Below are positions 1 to 5,752 of a stretch of DNA of 6,144 nucleotides, piece after piece. How positions within the stretch are numbered: position 1 is the first letter of the stretch; each line of letters opens with the position of its first letter. A program made the translations under genes and the position numbers. This stretch comes from Candidatus Nomurabacteria bacterium (GTDB taxonomy: Bacteria > Patescibacteriota > Minisyncoccia > Phycocordibacterales > UBA10002). The notes under the pieces were generated by a model. That model made no database searches and was not told the origin of the DNA. It saw only the letters and a list, made by a program, of their open reading frames with translations. The stretch lies in the NCBI GenBank assembly GCA_943349725.1, contig CALQZP010000056.1, positions 1 to 6,144 on the forward strand, given 5' to 3'.

Positions 1-377
1 GCTCACCACATCCCGGGGCTGGAGAAGGTCCCAAGGGTTTGGCTGTTCGCCAATTAAAGTGGTACGTGAGCTGGGTTCAGACCGTTGTAAAACAGGTTGG
101 TCTCCTATCTGCTGCAGGCGTTGATTCTTGAAGGGCTTCGTTCTTAGTACGAGAGGACCAGAACGAACGGACCTCTGGTGTACCTGCTGTCCTGCCAAGG
201 GCACCGCAGGGTAGCTATGTTCGGACCGGATAACCGCTGAAAGCATCTAAGCGGGAAACCGTCCCTAAGATGAGGAATCATTATAGACCCCTAGGAGATG
301 ACTAGGTTGATAGGTGCTAGGTGTACGCACAGTAATGTGTTTAGCCGAGGCATACTAATTGGTCGATCCTGTCGGGA
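1..377 (+). rRNA. rrl: 23S ribosomal RNA, 3' part (5' end outside the window)
   Basis: This is the last eighth or so of a 23S rRNA gene, covering the end of domain V and all of domain VI. By hand alignment to E. coli, base 1 corresponds to about position 2509. The A-loop ggctgttcgcc is at 41-51, the peptidyl-transferase U2584/U2585 equivalents are t76 and t77, and A2602 is a94. The sarcin-ricin loop agtacgagaggacc is at 146-159. The conserved gctgaaagcatctaagc block lies near 237-253, and tactaat at 353-359 precedes the 3' end. The H93 stem carries an ACC/GGT pairing where E. coli has AAC/GTT, a compensatory change that argues for a functional gene. The exact 3' end is uncertain by several bases. 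No intron or insertion is seen in this part. Confidence 0.97.
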
Positions 378-387
378 AACTTGTAAG

Positions 388-412
388 CCCCTCCGACGAA
401 AGTTGGAGTGGG
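388..412 (+). other. GNRA tetraloop hairpin just after the 23S 3' end
   Basis: The arm ctccgac (391-397) pairs with gttggag (402-408) around a GAAA tetraloop at 398-401, with one G-U pair. The stem extends with ccc (388-390) against ggg (410-412) past a bulged t at 409. No T-run follows, so it is not an intrinsic terminator. A role in rRNA precursor folding or RNase III cleavage is an inference from its place in the spacer. Confidence 0.6.
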
Positions 413-450
413 TAAGCCACGAAAATTAATCCTGCTCCATGGAATCGAGG

Positions 451-550
451 AGTTTGTAAAGTAAAAAGTTGTAAAGTTTGTAAAGCAGAAAACTCTGACT
501 TTATGAACTTGTAACTTTATGAACTTTATAACTTCTGACTTCATGTGAAC
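451..550 (+). repeat. AT-rich direct and inverted repeat cluster in the rRNA spacer
   Basis: Several short words recur here. agtttgtaaag occurs at 451-461 and 475-485, and actttatgaactt occurs perfectly at 498-510 and 514-526. A third word, tctgactt followed by yatg, occurs at 495-505 and 535-545. The two halves are also inverted copies: aagtttgtaaag (474-485) pairs over 12 positions, two of them G-U, with ctttatgaactt (499-510). The pairing continues outward past a small internal loop with aaagtt (465-470) against aacttt (513-518). In RNA the whole block could fold into one long imperfect hairpin. It resembles the low-complexity repeats common between genes in these genomes, but here it sits inside an rRNA operon. 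Confidence 0.7.
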
Positions 551-569
551 ATCGATATCTGTATCTATC

Positions 570-720
570 TTGAAAATTGATGATTGAATATTTTGTTCTG
601 GTGATTCATCGCAAGGGTCACACCCGATCTCTTTCCGAACTCGGAAGTTAAGCCTTGTTGAGGCGATGGTACCTCGCGCGAGCGGGGGAGAGTAGCTAGT
701 CGCCAGAACAAAGTTTTCAA
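570..720 (+). other. Inverted repeat flanking the 5S gene (probable processing stem)
   Basis: The word ttgaaaa at 570-576 is the reverse complement of ttttcaa at 714-720. aattga (575-580) can alternatively pair with tcaatt (717-722). Together with the 5S terminal helix inside it, this would make an extended double-stranded region around the 5S precursor, as expected for maturation cleavage. The pairing is seen; the processing role is inferred. Confidence 0.45.
593..711 (+). rRNA. rrf: 5S ribosomal RNA
   Basis: This is a complete 5S rRNA of about 119 bases, the usual length. The ends form a perfect helix I, with ttgttctgg (593-601) pairing with ccagaacaa (703-711). The core is conserved: gggtcacacccg, ccgaactcggaagttaag and ggcgatggtac follow in order, and ggagagtag near the 3' side completes loop E and helix IV. 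The helix IV arm cctcgc (672-677) pairs with gcgggg (682-687) under a GCGA tetraloop. Order and strand match the usual 16S-23S-5S operon. The ends are set from helix I and may be off by one or two bases. Confidence 0.96.
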
Positions 721-734
721 TTCTCACCTAATTT

Positions 735-759
735 AGCCGGCTATTTTCTGCCGGTTTTT
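735..759 (+). terminator. Intrinsic terminator of the rRNA operon
   Basis: ccggc (737-741) pairs with gccgg (750-754) around an eight-base loop, and the stem gains a G-U and an A-U pair at its base. A run of five T follows directly (755-759). It lies 24 bases after the 5S gene, where the rRNA transcript should stop. Confidence 0.8.
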
Positions 760-760
760 G

Positions 761-772
761 TGCTATGATAAT
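761..772 (+). promoter_or_regulatory. Extended -10 promoter for the 833 gene
   Basis: The sequence tgctatgat has a TGn extension at 761-763 followed by the hexamer TATGAT at 764-769 (5 of 6 to TATAAT). It starts just past the rRNA terminator. No good -35 is seen at the right distance, which is tolerated with an extended -10. The start of transcription would be near 776, giving a leader of about 57 bases. Confidence 0.5.
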
Positions 773-780
773 TTTACTTT

Positions 781-811
781 TAGCTTTTTTAGCGTCTTAA
801 CCTAAAAGCTA
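781..811 (+). repeat. Inverted repeat in the leader of the 833 gene
   Basis: tagctttt (781-788) is the perfect reverse complement of aaaagcta (804-811), with 15 bases between. A further aagcta copy lies at 813-818. The word is low in complexity and resembles other intergenic repeats in this window. A weak leader hairpin is possible; no regulatory role is shown. Confidence 0.4.
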
Positions 812-832
812 TAAGCTAACCGCTTTATTTAT

Positions 833-1591
833 ATGCTTTCCTGGGCCGAGCAGAGAAAATTCTTTTTTGTGGGTAGCGTGACCCTCTTTTTTCTCGTGAT
901 CCTTAGTATCTATGGTGCCGTATCGTTTTATGATGCTCCCAACTGTTTCAATAACTCAAAGGACGGCAATGAGCGTGGCGTAGATTGCGGTGGAACGTGT
1001 CTTCGGGTATGTAGGGCTGACACTGTTCCTCCTTTGGTACATTTTGCGAGGGCACTTGAGGTGAATAGTGGGGTGTGGGGAGCGGTTGCCTATCTTGAGA
1101 ATCGAAATGAAGGGGCTGGCGCCATAAATGTGCCGTATGTGCTCAAACTCTATGATAGTGAGAGCGTACTTCTGTATGAGCGACATGGAAAGACCTACAT
1201 CCCCCCGCGAAAAGTATTTGCCGTATTTGAAGGTAAGATGTTAAGCGGAAGTCGGATTCCCGCTCGAGCGAGTTTTGAATTTACAGCAGAACCGGTCTTT
1301 TCTCGAGTGCAGGAGCCGGAGCTTTTGGTAAGCACTCGCGGTTTTGTCGCTGACGAACGTGGGTCTTCGCTTTCGGCCGTCATTATGAACCCCAGGAGAA
1401 CCCCTGTAGAGGGTATTGAAGCAACCGCGATCCTTTTTGGTTCCGATGGTAATATCTTTGCCGCTTCGGCTACCATACTCAAGCAGTTGGCTGGGGAGAC
1501 CAGTGCGACCCTAACCTTTACCTGGCCTCGTTTACTTGAAGAGCCGTCACGCATTGAGGTGCTCTATACCGTACCCGGCAGGGCTGAATAA
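833..1591 (+). CDS. Membrane-anchored extracellular protein with a GVDCGG four-cysteine motif
   Basis: The product has 252 residues. A short basic N-terminus precedes one hydrophobic helix (about residues 11-32), so it is probably anchored in the membrane with the rest outside. Directly after the helix is a compact cysteine motif, C38-x13-C52-x3-C56-x3-C60, containing DGNERGVDCGGTC. Motifs of the type DGxxNxxExGVDCGGxC are known in many secreted bacterial proteins, where the cysteines probably form disulfides. Two stretches of similar build follow (about 68-155 and 162-248). Each has alternating beta-type segments and a phrase such as LYDSES or FGSDGN, suggesting two Ig-like or FxLYD-like beta sandwiches. 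No catalytic residues are recognised, and I cannot name a function; a structural or binding role at the cell surface is a guess. The ATG at 833 fits the helix position, but no Shine-Dalgarno sequence precedes it. It appears to be transcribed alone, after the rRNA terminator. Confidence 0.88.
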   Translation: MLSWAEQRKFFFVGSVTLFFLVILSIYGAVSFYDAPNCFNNSKDGNERGVDCGGTCLRVCRADTVPPLVHFARALEVNSGVWGAVAYLENRNEGAGAINVPYVLKLYDSESVLLYERHGKTYIPPRKVFAVFEGKMLSGSRIPARASFEFTAEPVFSRVQEPELLVSTRGFVADERGSSLSAVIMNPRRTPVEGIEATAILFGSDGNIFAASATILKQLAGETSATLTFTWPRLLEEPSRIEVLYTVPGRAE

Positions 1592-1647
1592 CCACATCAC
1601 GATTTCTGTATTTTTTTTTAGTCAGTCATTCAGTGATAAGTTATTCA

Positions 1648-1653
1648 TACTAT
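1648..1653 (+). promoter_or_regulatory. Weak candidate -10 box for rodA
   Basis: TACTAT (1648-1653), overlapped by ctataa, is the best -10-like word in the 195-base gap before rodA. No convincing -35 is present. If it is used, the 73-base palindrome at 1674-1746 would lie in the untranslated leader. Confidence 0.25.
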
Positions 1654-1673
1654 AAGTTTAGGAACCCCCATCT

Positions 1674-1746
1674 TGTCATTCCTGCGAAAACAGGAAACCA
1701 GAAAATATGACCAAGAAACTGGATTCCAGCCTTCGCAGGAATGACA
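1674..1746. repeat. 73-base imperfect palindrome, REP/MITE-like dispersed element
   Basis: tgtcattcctgcgaa (1674-1688) pairs perfectly over 15 bases with ttcgcaggaatgaca (1732-1746). The arms continue past mismatches with ggaa/ttcc (1693-1696 with 1724-1727) and ccag/ctgg (1698-1701 with 1719-1722), leaving a 17-base loop. The words gtcattcctgcgaa and tggattcc are familiar from short non-coding palindromic repeats found in many copies in unrelated bacterial genomes. An outer pair ggaacc (1661-1666) and ggttcc (1758-1763) may mark a larger unit. It has no ORF, and no T-run follows either arm. It fills most of the gap between the surface-protein gene and rodA. Confidence 0.75.
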
Positions 1747-1786
1747 GAGGCGCACTAGGTTCCATAGTTTCGTAACTCACCGTCAG

Positions 1787-3028
1787 ATGCCTCTAGTTAA
1801 AAACAGCTCTCCTCTCGCGTCACCGAGGTCCATTGACTGGCTACTTTTCGTTGCACTCATTCCCATCCTTTCTGCTGGGTTCGTCACGCTCTATTCCTTC
1901 AAGATGGAGAGCGCTCCCTGTATGGCCACTTCTCTTGAAGGGTCGTTAACCGGTACGGTTACCTGCGACGAAAAATCTGTGGCGACTTCAAGCACTTTAT
2001 TCTCAAAACAGCTCATCTGGCTCTGCCTATCACTCCTTGTTTTCTTCGCAGGAAGTTTTATTGATTGGAGGTTTCTTCGTCGGAGCAACGTGCTTTTTGG
2101 TTTGTTCCTTGGAGGGTGCGGACTCCTGCTCGCCCTCTATCTACTGGGGACTACCCGCGGTATCCACGGTTGGTTTGATCTCGGAGCGTTCAGTGTGCAA
2201 CCGGTGGAGCTGGTTAAACTCATTCTTATTCTCGTGCTCGCGAAGTATTTTTCCCGTCGCCATATTGAAATTGCCCACGTCCGACACATCTTGATTTCAG
2301 GTCTGTACGCGTTTATTCTTTTCCTCCTTGTGCTTCTTCAGCCTGATTTCGGCGGTGCACTCGTCATCGCCTGTATTTGGTTTGGTATGGTGATGTTCTC
2401 CGGAATCTCAAAGAAACATCTACTCTCCGTGCTACTTGTCGGGACTTTATCTGGACTTTTCCTATGGGTGTATGTGTTCAAGGATTATCAAAAGCAACGC
2501 CTTATCACCTTTATCCACCCGCTTACCGATATTAGGGGTACGGGTTACAACGCCTACCAATCGATGGTCGCCGTCGGTTCTGGAGGACTTTTGGGAAAAG
2601 GAGTGGGGCTCGGAAGTCAGTCGCGACTTCAGTTTCTTCCCGAGTACGAAACCGACTTCATTTTTGCCGCGTTTGCCGAGGAATGGGGTTTTGTCGGCGT
2701 AATCATTCTAAGTCTATGCTATGCACTCTTGGTGTGGCGAATTCTTAGAAATGCGATGCTCGGTCTCTCAAACTTTGAGATTTTGTACGGCTTGGGGCTT
2801 GCTATCCTCATTATGAGTCACTTTCTTATTCATGTGGGTATGAACATTGGCTTGCTTCCGGTAACCGGCATCACGCTCCCGTTTATGAGCTATGGCGGGA
2901 CGAACCTGCTTACCCTCTTTGCGGGCTTAGGCATCCTCATGGGTATGCGTCGCTATCGCAGAATCGCACATAAGGAGGAAATGCAAAATGAGTTTGTGGG
3001 AGCGATAACCGACGAGAAACTTACTTAG
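1787..3028 (+). CDS. rodA: RodA-type SEDS peptidoglycan glycosyltransferase
   Basis: The 413-residue product is a polytopic membrane protein of the FtsW/RodA/SpoVE (SEDS) family, which polymerises lipid II into glycan strands with a class B PBP as partner. About ten membrane helices can be placed, the first at 16-37 and the last at 365-388. Family hallmarks are QPVELVKL (139-146), LQPDFGGAL (184-192), YQKQRLITF (234-242), GSGGLLGKG (264-272), FLPEYETDFIF (283-293) and LPFMSYGGT (364-372). D290 in ETDFIF matches the catalytic aspartate of RodA. The YQKQR block and the FLPE-x-x-TDFIF form favour RodA over FtsW. An unusual loop after helix 1 (about 40-72) carries C45 and C60. No mrdA, mreB or mreC gene is visible beside it. 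The ATG at 1787 lacks a Shine-Dalgarno sequence but places helix 1 correctly. The gene ends in TAG, overlapping the stop of the convergent gene by 4 bases. Confidence 0.95.
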   Translation: MPLVKNSSPLASPRSIDWLLFVALIPILSAGFVTLYSFKMESAPCMATSLEGSLTGTVTCDEKSVATSSTLFSKQLIWLCLSLLVFFAGSFIDWRFLRRSNVLFGLFLGGCGLLLALYLLGTTRGIHGWFDLGAFSVQPVELVKLILILVLAKYFSRRHIEIAHVRHILISGLYAFILFLLVLLQPDFGGALVIACIWFGMVMFSGISKKHLLSVLLVGTLSGLFLWVYVFKDYQKQRLITFIHPLTDIRGTGYNAYQSMVAVGSGGLLGKGVGLGSQSRLQFLPEYETDFIFAAFAEEWGFVGVIILSLCYALLVWRILRNAMLGLSNFEILYGLGLAILIMSHFLIHVGMNIGLLPVTGITLPFMSYGGTNLLTLFAGLGILMGMRRYRRIAHKEEMQNEFVGAITDEKLT

Positions 3029-3044
3029 TCGTTTTCGCTTTTTT
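3001..3044 (+). terminator. Candidate rodA terminator inside the overlapping coding tails
   Basis: agcga (3001-3005) pairs with tcgct (3035-3039), aa (3007-3008) with tt (3032-3033), and cgac (3010-3013) with gtcg (3028-3031). There is one mismatch, one bulged c at 3009, and a 14-base loop. Five more T follow at 3040-3044. The structure spans the last codons and stop of rodA and the last codons of the minus-strand glycosyltransferase gene. The large loop and imperfect stem make it a moderate candidate. On the minus strand no T-run follows the stem. Confidence 0.45.
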
Positions 3045-4194
3045 CGATATAGAGTTTGATTGTTTCGTTCAGCATACGGTCAAACGAGAACGCTTTTTTC
3101 ACGCGTTCTTTGAGAGCAAGCCCAAGTTTCTCGCGGACTTCTTTTTTGGTAAGAAGTGTCTGGACTGCGTCCGAGAGTTCCTTTAGTTTTTGTGGTGGTA
3201 CGAGAATGCCTACATGTGGAGAGTCAATAATGTCGCGTATGCCCGAAATATCGCTTGCGACGACCGGCAAGGAAGACATACCCGCTTCAAGCAGAGTGTA
3301 GGGAAGACCTTCTTTCAGGGAGGGAAGGACAAAAATATCAAACGCCGAAAGATAGGCACGTGCGTCTTCTCGCGCTCCGGCAAAAGTGATTCGGTCGGCG
3401 ACGCTCCGAAAGTGTGCGAGTGCCTTTAGTTTTTTCTGGTCCTCACCATCACCGATAATGCACAGGCGCACCTCTTTGGGAAGGAGTGTGAGTGCTTCAA
3501 TCAAGGTAGAGATGCCTTTATTACGGTTTAGTTCCGCTATGGTTCCAATAACAAACGCGTCTGTAGAGAGTTGGAGTCTCGCCCGTGCATTTTCTCGTGA
3601 GAGTCCTCCAGTTGTTTCAATGCCGTTATAGAGCAGAGAAACTTTCCGAGAAACACCAGGCATCTTTTTTGTAAGTTCAAAGTCTCCTCGCGAGAGTACG
3701 ATAGTATGATGGGCAAGTAGCGCGGTTGCATAGGATGCGAGCCATATGAGTGCGCGGACAACAGCCGAACGAGCTTCTTTGAATGGCCAGCCGTGGGCGG
3801 TAAAGATGAGTCTAGGTTTTAGGCGATAGGCTCTAGGCACTAGGAAAGAAGACAATGAAAGTATACGAGAAGCGAAAACGCCGAGAAGGGAGGCGCGGGA
3901 ACTGTTGAGGTGAATGATGTCGGGCCGCTCTGTTTTGAGCAGATGTAGGATTTCTAGGAGGGCGCCAATGTCGTTTGCACCCGGTCGTGCCTTGCGATCT
4001 TCAAAGAGCTTTGTGAGATGAACCGTTCGTACCCCAGCTTGCCTAAGTTTCTTCGAAAGTGCGGTTCCTTCTCCCATCGCAACGATCGGTTCAAAGTGCT
4101 CTTTCGGCAGGTGGGTTGCTAGGTCAAAGACATATCGCTGGGCTCCCCCCCAGTTTCCCTTGGTAATGATGAAAAGTATCTTTTTCGCGGGCAT
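3025..4194 (-). CDS. GT4-family (GT-B fold) glycosyltransferase
   Basis: The 389-residue product has the two-domain layout of retaining GT4 glycosyltransferases. The N-terminal acceptor domain starts ILFIITKGNWGGAQR, with the glycine-rich GGAQR at 16-20 typical of the family. HLNSSRASLLG (95-105) and FTAHGW (131-136) follow. The C-terminal nucleotide-sugar domain has IGTIAELNRNKG (216-227), IIGDGED (246-252) and the EX7E signature E295-GLPYTLL-E303, then the SDISGIRDII stretch (314-323). It has no signal peptide and should act at the inner face of the membrane, adding a sugar from an NDP donor to a lipid-linked glycan; donor and acceptor cannot be read from sequence. Residues about 116-129 are an extra segment encoded by repeat-like DNA. 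The gene converges on rodA and diverges from the sugar-1-phosphate transferase gene, which suggests surface polysaccharide synthesis. The ATG start gives the expected MPAKKILFI beginning; no clear Shine-Dalgarno sequence precedes it. Confidence 0.92.
   Translation of the reverse strand: MPAKKILFIITKGNWGGAQRYVFDLATHLPKEHFEPIVAMGEGTALSKKLRQAGVRTVHLTKLFEDRKARPGANDIGALLEILHLLKTERPDIIHLNSSRASLLGVFASRILSLSSFLVPRAYRLKPRLIFTAHGWPFKEARSAVVRALIWLASYATALLAHHTIVLSRGDFELTKKMPGVSRKVSLLYNGIETTGGLSRENARARLQLSTDAFVIGTIAELNRNKGISTLIEALTLLPKEVRLCIIGDGEDQKKLKALAHFRSVADRITFAGAREDARAYLSAFDIFVLPSLKEGLPYTLLEAGMSSLPVVASDISGIRDIIDSPHVGILVPPQKLKELSDAVQTLLTKKEVREKLGLALKERVKKAFSFDRMLNETIKLYIEKSEND
3811..3845. repeat. ctagg/tagg low-complexity patch inside the glycosyltransferase gene
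   Basis: On the plus strand the words ctagg or tagg recur in tctaggtttt, aggcgatagg, ctctaggcac and taggaaag. The patch is in frame and encodes about residues 117-129 of the glycosyltransferase (FLVPRAYRLKPRL on the minus strand). It falls between the SSRASLLGVFASR helix and the FTAHGW strand, where related enzymes usually have only a short link. The repetitive make-up is like the intergenic repeats elsewhere in this window rather than like normal coding DNA. Confidence 0.5.
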
Positions 4195-4221
4195 AGTATC
4201 TATAACTACTTTCGTAGCATA

Positions 4222-4227
4222 AGTATA
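4222..4227 (-). promoter_or_regulatory. Candidate -10 box for the glycosyltransferase gene
   Basis: Read on the minus strand this is TATACT, 5 of 6 to TATAAT. Transcription would start near 4215, leaving a leader of about 20 bases. No matching -35 is found at 16-18 bases. On the plus strand the overlapping TATAAC (4224-4229) could serve the divergent gene in the same way. Confidence 0.35.
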
Positions 4228-4250
4228 ACTGGCTTGGTTGTAGAGAGATA

Positions 4251-4271
4251 CAGGTTGTCAAACCTGCTTTT
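4251..4271. promoter_or_regulatory. Perfect palindrome in the divergent promoter region, operator- or attenuator-like
   Basis: caggtt (4251-4256) and aacctg (4261-4266) are perfect inverted copies around gtca. A C and then five T (4268-4272) follow on the plus strand, so the RNA could form a short terminator-like hairpin. It ends about 11 bases before the start codon of the 4278 gene. It may be a regulator site, an attenuator, or a block to transcription arriving from the left; the sequence alone does not choose. Confidence 0.4.
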
Positions 4272-4277
4272 TATTGT

Positions 4278-5645
4278 ATGCTATCTACTACTATGTTCTC
4301 TCATCGTGCCGAAACTATTTTTCTTTTCCTTGGTGACATACTCATATTGTATGCGTCACTTTTAGTGATGCTAGTCATTCGGTATAGCGAGTCTGCCCCC
4401 CTCTTCAATTTGATGTTTACGTTGCACATAGTGCCATTTTCTATCCTTTTTATACTTTGGACATTGGTATTTTTCATTGCGGGACTCTATGAAAAACATA
4501 CGCTCTTTCTCCAGAAACAACTTCCTCAACTTCTTTCTCGAACGCTTTTGATTAATGCACTTATCGCGGTGCTTTTCTTTTATTTCATTCCCGCATTTGA
4601 GATTACCCCTAAGAGCAATCTTTTTTTCTACCTCTTTGTTTCTTCGCTCGCACTTTTCTTCTGGAGACGGTATCGGCTGTCACGCACTGCAGGTGGGGAG
4701 TGTGAGCGTGCGGCTATTATCGGAAGCGGAGTGGAAATGGAGCGTATCACGAGTGAGATAAATCACAACCCGCGCTATCGAATGAGTTTTAAGTTGGTCA
4801 TAGACACGGGAAGCCAAGCTATGCCTGAAGTTGCCGAGATAACACGTCGAATACGAGATGAGAAGATTACCCTTGTCGTTGCCGACCTTTTTGACGGTCG
4901 TATGGAGAAATTGCTTCCCCATCTCTATAGTTCACTATTTACTGGAGTGCGGTTTGTGGATATGCATCAGATATATGAAGAAATGTTTGATAGTATCCCG
5001 CTCTCGCTCACCAGATATGAATGGTTTCTGGAGAATATCCCGTCGATTTCTTCGCACTCCACGTACGATTTCTTAAAGCGAATGATGGATGTAGTGGTGT
5101 CTCTCGTCTTGGGACTACTTTCCATCCCATTGTACCCACTGGTCTTTATCGCCATCAAGCTTGATGATGGCGGAGCACTCTTTGTCTTTCAATCAAGAGT
5201 AGGACAGAAGGGGAAATTGATGCAAACGATTAAATTTCGCACGATGTCTCGGAATGACGAAGGACGCGAAGATTTGAAGCAAGGTAATAAAGTGACGCGA
5301 GTGGGGATTTTCCTTCGGCGAACTCGTATTGATGAACTTCCACAACTGTGGAATGTGTGTAAAGGTGAGATGTCGCTTATCGGTCCACGTCCAGAAATGC
5401 CCACGCTGGTTGAAATCTACGAACGGGAGGTGCCCTACTATGGCATTCGCCACCTTATTAAGCCGGGACTTTCGGGTTGGGCACAGCTCTACCACAAGAC
5501 GCCCCCGAAGGTAGATGCAAACCCCGAGGAAACGGCGACCAAGCTTTCCTATGACCTCTATTACCTGAAGCACCGTTCGTTTTGGCTTGATGTGAAGATT
5601 GCATTGAAAACCATCAAGGTGCTGCTCTCGCGCTCTGGGGTCTAG
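4278..5645 (+). CDS. Polyprenyl-phosphate sugar-1-phosphate transferase (WbaP/WcaJ type)
   Basis: The 455-residue product matches large monotopic phosphoglycosyl transferases, which move a sugar 1-phosphate from a UDP-sugar to undecaprenyl phosphate and so start a surface glycan. The N-terminal half has about four membrane helices (roughly 14-34, 50-70, 88-106 and 114-130), then a Rossmann-like CoA-binding-type region with AAIIGSG (145-151). The catalytic domain begins at FLKRMMDVVVS (265-275), followed by a hydrophobic re-entrant helix. It contains FQSRVGQ (304-310), IKFRTM (318-323), the catalytic pair D352-E353 in RIDELPQLWNV, GEMSLIGPRPE (363-373) and KPGLSGWAQ (395-403). All expected residues are present and the length is normal. 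The sugar cannot be inferred safely. The start at 4278 has no Shine-Dalgarno sequence. An ATG at 4293 (M6) is a possible alternative, since TTGTCA (4255-4260) and TATGCT (4277-4282) would start transcription near 4289. Confidence 0.94.
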   Translation: MLSTTMFSHRAETIFLFLGDILILYASLLVMLVIRYSESAPLFNLMFTLHIVPFSILFILWTLVFFIAGLYEKHTLFLQKQLPQLLSRTLLINALIAVLFFYFIPAFEITPKSNLFFYLFVSSLALFFWRRYRLSRTAGGECERAAIIGSGVEMERITSEINHNPRYRMSFKLVIDTGSQAMPEVAEITRRIRDEKITLVVADLFDGRMEKLLPHLYSSLFTGVRFVDMHQIYEEMFDSIPLSLTRYEWFLENIPSISSHSTYDFLKRMMDVVVSLVLGLLSIPLYPLVFIAIKLDDGGALFVFQSRVGQKGKLMQTIKFRTMSRNDEGREDLKQGNKVTRVGIFLRRTRIDELPQLWNVCKGEMSLIGPRPEMPTLVEIYEREVPYYGIRHLIKPGLSGWAQLYHKTPPKVDANPEETATKLSYDLYYLKHRSFWLDVKIALKTIKVLLSRSGV

Positions 5646-5656
5646 AGAGCGCGAGA
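5626..5656 (+). other. Strong GC-rich hairpin around the sugar transferase stop codon
   Basis: tctcgcgctct (5626-5636) pairs perfectly over 11 bases with agagcgcgaga (5646-5656). The nine-base loop ggggtctag contains the TAG stop at 5643-5645. A-rich sequence follows rather than T, so it is not a canonical intrinsic terminator on the plus strand, and no T-run follows on the minus strand. It may protect the mRNA 3' end or stop transcription without a U-tract. Confidence 0.6.

Positions 5657-5750
<94 letters not shown>

Positions 5751-5752
<2 letters not shown>

Larger units (their letters stand above)
378..592 (+). other. 23S-5S internal transcribed spacer
   Basis: This spacer of about 215 bases joins the 23S and 5S genes and is presumably part of the same precursor transcript. 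I see no tRNA cloverleaf in it and no gene. It contains a GNRA-capped hairpin near its start (388-412), a cluster of AT-rich direct and inverted repeats (about 451-550), and the left arm of a stem that flanks the 5S gene (570-576). It shows no obvious promoter or terminator. Confidence 0.85.

Noticed and set aside
378..592. A tRNA gene in the 23S-5S spacer
   Set aside because: No cloverleaf, GTTC-type T-loop or acceptor stem is visible; the hairpins present have other forms.
341..727. Minus-strand open frame of 128 codons across the 23S end, spacer and 5S gene
   Set aside because: It overlaps well-supported rRNA genes and reads as their complement; no protein family is recognisable.
1195..1554. 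Minus-strand open frame of 119 codons inside the surface-protein gene
   Set aside because: It is a shadow of the plus-strand gene, which has a membrane helix, a known cysteine motif and a promoter; the shadow has no motifs.
1611..1619. Nine-T run after the surface-protein gene as an intrinsic terminator
   Set aside because: No stable stem lies just before the run.
4256..4261. Perfect TTGACA on the minus strand as -35 for the glycosyltransferase gene
   Set aside because: The nearest -10-like word (TATACT) is 28 bases away, too far for a standard promoter; the word is also part of the palindrome.
5193..5573. Minus-strand open frame of 126 codons inside the sugar transferase gene
   Set aside because: It lies opposite the most conserved catalytic part of the transferase and has no family features.
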